A stretch of DNA of 64,000 nucleotides from Serratia sp. AKBS12 (GTDB taxonomy: Bacteria > Pseudomonadota > Gammaproteobacteria > Enterobacterales > Enterobacteriaceae): assembly GCF_024793895.1 (NCBI RefSeq), contig NZ_JANUSB010000015.1, forward strand, positions 1,054,001-1,118,000. The letters run 5' to 3'. A program made the translations under genes and the position numbers. Below, piece by piece: positions 9,966 through 16,959 of this stretch; position 1 is the first letter of the stretch, and each line of letters opens with the position of its first letter. The notes under the pieces are model-generated. The model saw only the letters and a list, made by a program, of their open reading frames with translations. It did not search any database and was not told where the DNA came from.

Positions 9966-10535
9966 TTATGGTGCCGGAATCGCTGGGCCTTGGCGGTAGT
10001 ACAGAGCCGAAACCGTATCGGCGATGTAACGTGCCTGATGCTTGGCATCATCCAGCGCCCGGTGCGGGGTACCTTCAAACGGCCGCGTTTTTTTGGGGTT
10101 GAAACCGTGCAGTTCAGCTAATGTAATCACCGTGCGTACATCCTGGGTATTCCAGAATTTCCACGGGCAGGGCATCTCCAACTGCTGATAGGCGTGCTCA
10201 AGGATGGCACAGTCAAACTCTTTGCCGTTGCCCCAGACTTTGACGTCGTCGCTGCCGTTGATATGAATAAACCGACTGAAGCTGGTCAGCACGCGCTTGA
10301 GGCTGTCGCTGCCGCCAAACGCCAGTTTGCGTGCTTCATCCGCCTGTCTGGCCCACCAGGCGACGGTATCCAGACTGATGGTGCGTCCCGGCTGGGGCTT
10401 CTGACTGCTGACGGCGGTTTCGAACTCGGCACCCAACTGACCGGTACGCGGATCGAAGAATACCCCGGCCACCACCAGAATGACGGCGCTGGGTTTGATA
10501 TCGAGCGTTTCAATATCCAACATCAAATGATGCAT
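9966..10535 (-). CDS. 3'-5' exonuclease, DEDDh superfamily (Exo VIII / Rv2179c-like)
   Basis: A 189-aa single-domain nuclease. The DEDDh residues are visible as Asp7 and Glu9 (MLDIETL), Asp108 (NGKEFDCAILEHAY), and His158 with Asp163 (HRALDDAKHQA). It resembles the exonuclease VIII C-terminal domain and similar small phage or chromosomal exonucleases. Whether it prefers DNA or RNA cannot be read from sequence. It starts 29 bases after the stop of the ABC permease gene on the same strand, so it may be the last or next-to-last gene of that operon, although its function looks unrelated. Confidence 0.82.
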   Translation of the reverse strand: MHHLMLDIETLDIKPSAVILVVAGVFFDPRTGQLGAEFETAVSSQKPQPGRTISLDTVAWWARQADEARKLAFGGSDSLKRVLTSFSRFIHINGSDDVKVWGNGKEFDCAILEHAYQQLEMPCPWKFWNTQDVRTVITLAELHGFNPKKTRPFEGTPHRALDDAKHQARYIADTVSALYYRQGPAIPAP

Positions 10536-10564
10536 TGTCTGATCCCAATATTTATAACCTGGCG

Positions 10565-12319
10565 CTATGGTACTACAACCGTGGGATGACTGCGTGATCG
10601 ACTATGGGGCACCCCGAGGGCACCGGCCAATGAGACCGCCAGTAATGACAACAGCAACAGCGCGCAGGCCGGCGCCAATACCGTCCACGGCGCACGCTCG
10701 AGATACGGCATGCCTTCTGCCAGCACCAGGCCCCATTCGGCGCTGGGCGGTTGCGGCCCTAGGCCAAGAAACCCCAAGGCGGCCAGCGCTAGCGCAATGC
10801 CCGGCAGGCGTAGCATGGCATGGCGCAGTAGCGGGCCGATCACCGCTGGCAGCAGATAATGTGTCAGGCTGCGCAGCGGGCCGACGCCCAATATTGGCAA
10901 CATGCGAATGTAGGGCTGGCGGCGGGTTTCGTGCAGCAACGCGGCGCAGTGCGCTGCCAGCGGCGCCCAACTGACCAGCAGCACCGCGCAGGCCGCTCCG
11001 TAGGATGAGGGGCCGGTGACGGCGACAACCATCATCCCGGCAACGATCGGCGGCGTGGCGTTGGCCGTTTCAATAACGCCGCACAGCAGGCGTGGCATCA
11101 GGCCAAACAGCAAGCCCAACAGCAGCGAACAGACGCTGACTGCCAACGCCAGTAAGCTGGTGTGCAACGCGCCATAAGCCACGCGAGCCAGGATATCACG
11201 ACCGGTGGCGTCGGCACCGAGCGGCAACGCCAGGCTGGGGGGTTGCAGGCGCAAGTGCAGTGATGCCAGCGGATCGCGTATCAAGCCGCTCAATATCAAT
11301 AAACACAGAATGACGGTGGTAATACCGACCACCAGGTAACCACCGCTGCGCGGGGTGTCTATGGGGTGGGTATTGGGCAGTGTGACGCCGGTGCGCCCCA
11401 GCAACAGATAATGTAACGTTTGTGCCATCAGGCCGGCGACAAATGCGATGGTCAGCAGTAATAAGATACCGCACTGTAATGCCGGTAAATCCTGCGCGAC
11501 GGCAGCGCCCAGCGTGGCGCGGCCAATCCCCGGAATGGCGAAGATCTTTTCTACCGCCACCGCTCCACCGGTAAGGCCGACCAGCACCAGCCCCAACTGC
11601 GGCAATAACGCCGGCAGGGTGCGTCGAAATACCGCCAGCAGGCGCTGATGCCAGGGAATGCCGGCGAGGCACCAGTTTAACAGCCAACGCTCGCTGAAGG
11701 TTACCGCCAACCCATCGTTGAGTAACAGGCCAAGCAGGCCGCCAGCGGGCAAGCCCAGCGCCAATGCAGGCAAAACCGCGTGTTGCCAGCCTTGCCAGCC
11801 AAACGGCGGCAACCAGCCTAACCAGACCGCGCCGACGATCAATAGCAGCGCCGCCAACAGAAACTCCGGCAGAGCGGTCAGGCTGGTGGCAATAACGCCG
11901 ACGGAGGGACGGTTAACGCCACGCAAGCCGCGCCACAGCGTCGGTACGGCCAGCAACAAGGCGATGGCCAGCGCAACCGCCAGCGCGTACGCCATCAAGG
12001 TTAATGAAACGCCGGTGGCGCGTAGCATGCCAGGCAGTACCGGCTCGCCGGAAATCCACGAGTGGCCGGCATCGCCGTACATCAATCCGGACAGCCAATG
12101 CCCCAGCAGTGTCAAGGGACCGTCTTCCAGCCCGAAGCGCTGGCGTATGGCGTTCAAGGCTTCCGGAGTGGCGACCTGCTCCCCGGAACGTGCGCGCAGC
12201 AGGCTCAATGCCGGATCGCGTCCCGACAACCACGGCAGCAATCCTATCAACAACACCATACCCGCCAGTGCCAGTAAACGTGATGCCCATGGCAGCGCCG
12301 GTTGCAATATACGTATCAT
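10565..12319 (-). CDS. fused DppB-DppC-type ABC transporter permease
   Basis: A 584-aa inner-membrane permease combining both subunits of the peptide/nickel/opine class in one chain. Residues 1 to about 310 form a DppB-like half, with the N-terminal TPEALNAIRQRFGL feature and the C-terminal KIFAIPGIGRATLGAAV motif. Residues about 325-575 form a DppC-like half, with the LGADATGRDIL signature at 367-377 and LGFLGLGPQPPSAEWG. These halves are normally separate genes, as in the oppB/oppC pair of this window. The start overlaps the binding-protein gene by four bases, so coupling is tight. Confidence 0.9.
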   Translation of the reverse strand: MIRILQPALPWASRLLALAGMVLLIGLLPWLSGRDPALSLLRARSGEQVATPEALNAIRQRFGLEDGPLTLLGHWLSGLMYGDAGHSWISGEPVLPGMLRATGVSLTLMAYALAVALAIALLLAVPTLWRGLRGVNRPSVGVIATSLTALPEFLLAALLLIVGAVWLGWLPPFGWQGWQHAVLPALALGLPAGGLLGLLLNDGLAVTFSERWLLNWCLAGIPWHQRLLAVFRRTLPALLPQLGLVLVGLTGGAVAVEKIFAIPGIGRATLGAAVAQDLPALQCGILLLLTIAFVAGLMAQTLHYLLLGRTGVTLPNTHPIDTPRSGGYLVVGITTVILCLLILSGLIRDPLASLHLRLQPPSLALPLGADATGRDILARVAYGALHTSLLALAVSVCSLLLGLLFGLMPRLLCGVIETANATPPIVAGMMVVAVTGPSSYGAACAVLLVSWAPLAAHCAALLHETRRQPYIRMLPILGVGPLRSLTHYLLPAVIGPLLRHAMLRLPGIALALAALGFLGLGPQPPSAEWGLVLAEGMPYLERAPWTVLAPACALLLLSLLAVSLAGALGVPHSRSRSHPTVVVP

Positions 12320-13824
12320 TGCGGCTGCGCCACTCGCGTTGCCGGCGTGATCAGCAAGCGTTCACGCGGATCGCGCGCCACCTGTTGTACGCCGGCAGCT
12401 TCACCTTGAATCACCCGTTCATGCAGCAGTGGTATCGCCGCATGGGTTGCCAGTATGCGGCTCTCTGCCGCGATGATGGCTTGCCGTCTTTCAGTCCCGG
12501 CAGGCATGACCGCGGCGCGCGCCAATGCGGCATCTACCTCGCTGTCACATAATTGTGCAATGTTAAAGGAACCGTGACAGGAAAAGTCGCTGTACATATA
12601 AGCGACCGGATCGCCGGAATCCAGCACGGTGGCGCGTGACAGGATAAATGCGTCGAACTTGCCCGCCAGCGCATCGGCTTCGATGTGTGCGTATTCTCGT
12701 ACCTCTTGTTTGACCTCAAAGCCGGCGGCGGTGAGTTGTTGTGCCAGATATACCGCTACTTCGGGCAGTTCAGCACGATCGCTGAAGGTTGCCAGAGTAA
12801 TAGCGGCCCGCTTGGTGGAGCTCGGGGACGTGATGGCAGGTTGCGGTTGACGTAGCGCAGCCGCCCAGGGCAACGCCGGGCCAAGCAGGCCCTCGGCGAT
12901 GTCTGCCCGTCCTTCGTACACGTTTTCAACCAGTGGCTGGCGTTGAACCGCGGTTGCTGCCAGCGCGCGTAGCTGCGGATCGCTGAACGCGCCATACCGC
13001 GTATTGAGATACAGCGTGTTGGTGCGCGGCATCGGAACTTCCTGTACTCGCGTCGGATCGATCAGCGCCACCTGAGCCACCGGTACGGCTTCGACCACAT
13101 CGGCCTCACCGGTGCGCAGTGCGGCGGCGCGAGCGGTGCCGTCGGGCACAAAACTGACGTCGATGCCTGGTGCAGCGGCGCGCATGCCCCAGTAGCCATC
13201 AAAGCGATCCAGCCTGGCGCTGCTGGTGCCGTTGACTGTGGTCAATACAAATGCTCCGGTGCCGGCACGCAGCGGGTTGACTACGCCGTCAGCGCCGTAG
13301 GCGCGCGCGGCCAGTATCGCCAATTGCGGGCTAGACAACCGTTGGGGCAGTAAGGGATCGGGCGTCGCGGTGCCAATCATGACCGCATACTCGCCATCCA
13401 CGCTGACCTCCAGCTGCACGCCGTCAAGAATGCGCGGTTTGGGCGCGGCCTGCATGGCGGCAGTCAGGGAACGCACCACGCTGTGGGCGGTAAAGGGCGT
13501 GCCGTCATGGAACCTGACGCCCTGACGCAACTGAAAACGCCAGTGACGCGCGTCTATCTGCTGCCACTTTTCCGCCAGTGCCGGTGTGGCATCGCCGTCT
13601 GCGTTGAGTGTCACCAGCGTTTCGGCGTTGCTCCAGCGCGACAGTTTAAACGCGTCATCACTCAGCGGCGTCAGGCCGGATCGTGGCGGCTGCAGCATGG
13701 CCACCCGCAGGCGTTGCTCGCCGGCGTGGGTTTCCTGTGATTCTGGCGGGTCGAAACAGCCGCTCAGCAATAAGCTGCCGGTCAGTACATAGCCTAGCGG
13801 GCTTGGAAAACGCGGGAATGACAT
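12316..13824 (-). CDS. lipoprotein ABC transporter substrate-binding protein, SBP_bac_5 family
   Basis: A periplasmic solute-binding lipoprotein of about 502 aa. The lipobox LLLSGC puts the lipidated cysteine near residue 23. The SBP_bac_5 fold (DppA/NikA/CntA class) follows, with typical LRQGVRFHDGTPFTA and GTGAFVL stretches. The cargo could be a peptide, nickel, or a metal-opine complex; the Zur-like box before the operon favours a metal-related cargo, but this is inference. Two starts are possible. An ATG at 13836 overlaps the preceding ATPase stop (TAATG), and the ATG at 13824 has GGAG six bases before it; I use the latter. Confidence 0.86.
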   Translation of the reverse strand: MSFPRFPSPLGYVLTGSLLLSGCFDPPESQETHAGEQRLRVAMLQPPRSGLTPLSDDAFKLSRWSNAETLVTLNADGDATPALAEKWQQIDARHWRFQLRQGVRFHDGTPFTAHSVVRSLTAAMQAAPKPRILDGVQLEVSVDGEYAVMIGTATPDPLLPQRLSSPQLAILAARAYGADGVVNPLRAGTGAFVLTTVNGTSSARLDRFDGYWGMRAAAPGIDVSFVPDGTARAAALRTGEADVVEAVPVAQVALIDPTRVQEVPMPRTNTLYLNTRYGAFSDPQLRALAATAVQRQPLVENVYEGRADIAEGLLGPALPWAAALRQPQPAITSPSSTKRAAITLATFSDRAELPEVAVYLAQQLTAAGFEVKQEVREYAHIEADALAGKFDAFILSRATVLDSGDPVAYMYSDFSCHGSFNIAQLCDSEVDAALARAAVMPAGTERRQAIIAAESRILATHAAIPLLHERVIQGEAAGVQQVARDPRERLLITPATRVAQPQ

Positions 13825-13835
13825 CAACAACTCCA

Positions 13836-14609
13836 TTACATTTCAGCAGGGGGACAGGGAAGGGATGGGAGAGCGGCGATCAGCGCCTGGGTGGCGGCGT
13901 GACGCGGTGCCTGCAACAACTCGGCGGTAGGACGGTCTTCGACGATCCGGCCCTGATCCATTACCAGCGTGCGTTGGCACAAGGCGCTGACCAGCGAAAT
14001 ATCATGCGACACAATCAGCATGCCCATTTTTTGCCGTTGGGCGAGGTTCGCCAGCAACGTGATAATTTGCCGCCGCAGGGGCAGATCAAGCCCGCTAACC
14101 GGTTCATCGGCCAGTAAAAACCGTGGCTGCGTTACGATGGCTCGCGCCAGCGCCACGCGCTGTGCCTGGCCGCCGGACAGTTCGCCTGGCCGGGCTTGCA
14201 TCAGCAGGTCATCGAGTTCCACCTGGCGTAACGCCTGGGTAACGCGAGATGCTACATTGCCCGCATCAGTCAGTTGACGCAGCGGTTCGGCAATCAGTTG
14301 CGCGACACTGTGGCGTGGATTAAGCGACGCCACGGCATCCTGCGGAACGTATTGCACCAATCGGCGATACCAGCGCAGTTTACCGCCAGATGCCGGAGCG
14401 ACTCGTTGCCCTTGACAGAAGATGTGTCCATGATCGCTGGCATCGAGTGCCAACAGCAGCTTTAGCAGGGTAGTTTTACCGGCACCGGAGCAGCCGACCA
14501 ACCCGACGCACTCATCAGCGCGCAGATTAATGTTGCAGGGCCATAGGCCGGTTTTCTGCGTGTCATAGAGTCGGCTGACGTTTTGCAGACTGATAAATGG
14601 CTCAAACAT
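13836..14609 (-). CDS. ABC transporter ATPase, DppF/NikE-like
   Basis: A cytoplasmic ATPase of 257 aa that powers the neighbouring transporter. The Walker A motif GCSGAGKTT is at about 39-47, the Q-loop in VQYVPQDAVASLNP, the signature LSGGQAQR, Walker B FLLADEP and the switch histidine in IVSHD. It is the second gene of the operon, starting two bases after the stop of the first ATPase gene. It lacks the long C-terminal oligopeptide-transporter cysteine motif seen in the OppD and OppF proteins of this window. Confidence 0.9.
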   Translation of the reverse strand: MFEPFISLQNVSRLYDTQKTGLWPCNINLRADECVGLVGCSGAGKTTLLKLLLALDASDHGHIFCQGQRVAPASGGKLRWYRRLVQYVPQDAVASLNPRHSVAQLIAEPLRQLTDAGNVASRVTQALRQVELDDLLMQARPGELSGGQAQRVALARAIVTQPRFLLADEPVSGLDLPLRRQIITLLANLAQRQKMGMLIVSHDISLVSALCQRTLVMDQGRIVEDRPTAELLQAPRHAATQALIAALPSLPCPPAEM

Positions 14610-14611
14610 GG

Positions 14612-15421
14612 TTAACCTGCCTGACGTAAACGTTGGCTGTTACAGCAGGTCGATGCCTGTATCGCAGCCACCAACCGTTGGCTATAGGGGTGTTTCGGTT
14701 GTTGCAGTAGCTGGTTAAACGGGCCTTGCTCAACCAGACGGCCATGCGACAGCACCAATGCGCGCTGGCACAATCCTGCGGCAAGCACGATATCGTGAGT
14801 AATAAACAGCATCGCGGGGGCGGCGTGCGGCCGATGATAGCTGCGCAAGACCTCGAGCAGTTGGTGCTGGCTGACCATATCCAATGCGCTGGTGGGTTCA
14901 TCGGCAATCAGCAACGACGGCTGGCCTGCCAGCGCCACAGCGGTACATATGCGTTGGCATTGTCCACCGGACAGTTGACCGGGGTAGCGCGCCAGCGTTT
15001 GTCGGGGTGATAAACCGAGAGTTTGCAGCATATCGCTGGCGCAGTGGCTGGCCTGACGGCGGGAAAGTGAGCGTTGATAACGTAGCGCCATCGTCAATTG
15101 CTGGCCAACCGTTGCCAACGGGTTCAGCGCGGTGAACGGATCCTGGAAAATTGCCGCTATCGGCAGGCGGCCGCGTTGTTGCAGACGTATGCCTGCCAAT
15201 GGTTTGCCATGCAGGCTGATGGTGCCATCAACCACCGCGTTCGGCGCCAGCGTGCCAAGCAGCGCTGCGGCGGTCAGCGATTTACCGGCGCCGGAAGCAC
15301 CGAGCAAACATACGCGCTCGCCGGCATGCAGTACGAAGCTCAAATCCTGTATTTTGCGTTCGCCATCGAGCGTGATGTTTAATTGTTGTACGGCCAAAAC
15401 CGGGGGGTGGGGCTGTTCCAT
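14612..15421 (-). CDS. ABC transporter ATPase, DppD/NikD-like
   Basis: A 269-aa ATPase and first gene of the leftward operon ATPase-ATPase-binding protein-fused permease. Walker A is GASGAGKSLT. The Q-loop is in IAAIFQDPFTALNP, the signature is LSGGQCQR, Walker B is LLIADEP and the switch histidine is in FITHD. The Zur-like box lies about 30-50 bases before its ATG. Having two different ATPases matches the DppDF/NikDE arrangement. Substrate specificity cannot be read from the ATPase. Confidence 0.9.
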   Translation of the reverse strand: MEQPHPPVLAVQQLNITLDGERKIQDLSFVLHAGERVCLLGASGAGKSLTAAALLGTLAPNAVVDGTISLHGKPLAGIRLQQRGRLPIAAIFQDPFTALNPLATVGQQLTMALRYQRSLSRRQASHCASDMLQTLGLSPRQTLARYPGQLSGGQCQRICTAVALAGQPSLLIADEPTSALDMVSQHQLLEVLRSYHRPHAAPAMLFITHDIVLAAGLCQRALVLSHGRLVEQGPFNQLLQQPKHPYSQRLVAAIQASTCCNSQRLRQAG

Positions 15422-15450
15422 GTCACCGTCTGTGCAGAGTAAATTTTGAT

Positions 15451-15470
15451 ATGTGATAACATAACATTAT
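15451..15470 (-). promoter_or_regulatory. Zur-like operator before the fused-permease ABC operon
   Basis: On the minus strand the site reads ATAATGTTATGTTATCACAT. From memory, the E. coli znuA/znuC Zur box core is AATGTTATAATATCACA, which this matches at all but two central positions. It lies 30-50 bases before the first ATG, where a repressor would block the promoter. This points to zinc-controlled expression. Confidence 0.6.
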
Positions 15471-15534
15471 TATTCTGGCGATGACCATCGTTATTCACCG
15501 GCGGGGCGGTATGCCAGCGATATAAAATCACGCT

Positions 15535-15753
15535 ATGATGGCCGCTGTTTTGCTACCACAGTGGTTGTTATCGGTGAGAATGCTGATCTTTATTTTATGT
15601 ATGTTGGTCTACCTGCTGCTATTGGGATACCTCGGTGCGTATGTCACTGACAAGATTTGCGAGCAATCCAGCAGCTACAGTAAAGTCTGTCGTATGGTTG
15701 ATGTGTCTGAGCCGCATATTGCCAGCGAACGGCGGCCGCTTTACGACAAATAA
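15535..15753 (+). CDS. small membrane protein of unknown function
   Basis: A frame of 72 codons, or 57 if it starts at the ATG at 15580. It has one strong hydrophobic helix (MLIFILCMLVYLLLLGYLGAY without its end) followed by a polar tail containing two cysteines nine residues apart. I do not recognise a family. The 3' end overlaps the convergent membrane-protein gene by 13 bases. Neither start has a clear ribosome site. It lies between the Zur-like box and an AT-rich islet. It could be a real small inner-membrane protein or a chance hydrophobic frame. Confidence 0.45.
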   Translation: MMAAVLLPQWLLSVRMLIFILCMLVYLLLLGYLGAYVTDKICEQSSSYSKVCRMVDVSEPHIASERRPLYDK

Positions 15754-16223
15754 TCGAAGGTAACCAGCCTGGTCAACAGCGCTGCAATGGCGATCAGCGC
15801 GGCGGCCTGCTTCCACCCCAATGCCGCCAGCCAGTCCTGTTTTACCGGTGGTGTGGCCATTTGGCCGACCACCACGGTGCCAGTCAGTAGCAGAGTGATG
15901 ATCAGCAACACCAGAGCACTGCCGATCGGGCCGAACTCGACGTGCAACACATTGGCGTAGTACAGGCGCATAATGATAAAGTAAATCAGCATTACCCAGG
16001 TAAAACGCGTCCGTTTCTTCAGGATTTGATGCAATAGGCAGGCGATGAACAAACTATGTGCTACAGAAATCAGGGGCATTTCGATCGGATGTCGCACGCA
16101 GGTGTTATAAACTGCCATGTAAATATTAAATATCAACAGCACGTAGATTGTATAAATATACCAACCGTAAATTATTTTCCGTTTTCTTGCGTTGGCCATG
16201 TTTGAATCATCGTCTGATTGCAT
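15741..16223 (-). CDS. membrane protein of unknown function, about four helices
   Basis: A 160-aa protein with a short charged N-terminus (MQSDDDSNMANARKRK) and about four hydrophobic helices near residues 18-38, 48-65, 75-90 and 97-120, plus a C-terminal one near 135-155. The frame is open to 16256. The ATG at 16223 has AAGGAG six bases before it, which decides the start. I do not recognise the family. It is AT-rich compared with its neighbours, as is the next gene, suggesting an acquired islet. Confidence 0.7.
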   Translation of the reverse strand: MQSDDDSNMANARKRKIIYGWYIYTIYVLLIFNIYMAVYNTCVRHPIEMPLISVAHSLFIACLLHQILKKRTRFTWVMLIYFIIMRLYYANVLHVEFGPIGSALVLLIITLLLTGTVVVGQMATPPVKQDWLAALGWKQAAALIAIAALLTRLVTFDYLS

Positions 16224-16395
16224 GGTGCTCTCCTTGAGTTGCTCCGTTTTTAACATCGCAGAACTAAATGGATACTAAACATCCTGACGGATTTATTTCT
16301 TGACCGGCAAGGAACTCTACGACGTTCGTTTTGTCTGTTGATAACGGTGTGTTTATTGCGTTGGCTAACCAGTGGGAATGTGGTAACCTTTTGAT

Positions 16396-16683
16396 ATGAA
16401 AGATTTTAATAATAGTATTTTCACTCGAGTGGCCATGGTTGTGATGGTGCTGGTGTATTTAATACTGCCACCAGCATTAACCACCTATTACTTTCTTCAG
16501 CTTAATCTGAATCCTTTTGCCATTATTAAATTCTGGCATTACAACCCTTTTTCTGCCGATCGCGGTATTCCTGCCTATCAGCCATTTTTATATCTACTGG
16601 CGCTGTGGTTGGCTTTAAATGTAGTAATTTTTGGCTGTATGTTGCTTATTTCCCGCCTGATTGCGTTTTTTAACGCCCGCTAA
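16396..16683 (+). CDS. small two-helix membrane protein of unknown function
   Basis: A 95-aa protein with a hydrophobic helix at about 13-35, a polar middle with FWHYNPFSADRGIP, and a second helix at about 63-90. It shares the low-GC style of the convergent gene at 15741-16223. No clear ribosome site precedes the ATG. I do not recognise it, and its role is unknown. Confidence 0.6.
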   Translation: MKDFNNSIFTRVAMVVMVLVYLILPPALTTYYFLQLNLNPFAIIKFWHYNPFSADRGIPAYQPFLYLLALWLALNVVIFGCMLLISRLIAFFNAR

Positions 16684-16818
16684 AAGGGGCAGTTTTTGTC
16701 CCGCGCCGACGAGCTATATCCATATAAATTATAAGATTACTGTTAGGCCACTCATGTCAGAAAAATCTGATGGCCTCGACAAAAAGCGCAATGCTGCTTG
16801 AACTCAAACCATTATAAA

Positions 16819-16837
16819 GATAATAATTATCATTTGT
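16819..16837 (+). promoter_or_regulatory. Fur box upstream of foxA
   Basis: GATAATAATTATCATTTGT matches the 19-base GATAATGATAATCATTATC consensus at 14 positions. It lies about 120 bases before the foxA ATG, as expected for an iron-repressed receptor gene. Confidence 0.7.
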
Positions 16838-16959
16838 ATTCGTTTTATCTTTTGTTTTTTTGCGCCGATGCTTCGGGAACTTCTTTGCGGATGCGGCAGC
16901 CAGCGTTGCTGCCGGCAAGAGCATGCGGTGATTTTTTATCGCTTCTACAGGAATTAGCC

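Noticed and set aside
9966..10535. DEDDh exonuclease as part of a prophage or phage-defence system
   Set aside because: No phage genes, integrase, helicase or defence partners nearby; a single nuclease is not enough.
10565..15421. ABC operon as the antimicrobial-peptide Sap or dipeptide Dpp system
   Set aside because: Permeases are fused and gene order is reversed compared with dpp and sap; the Zur-like box also argues against, although peptide cargo is not excluded.
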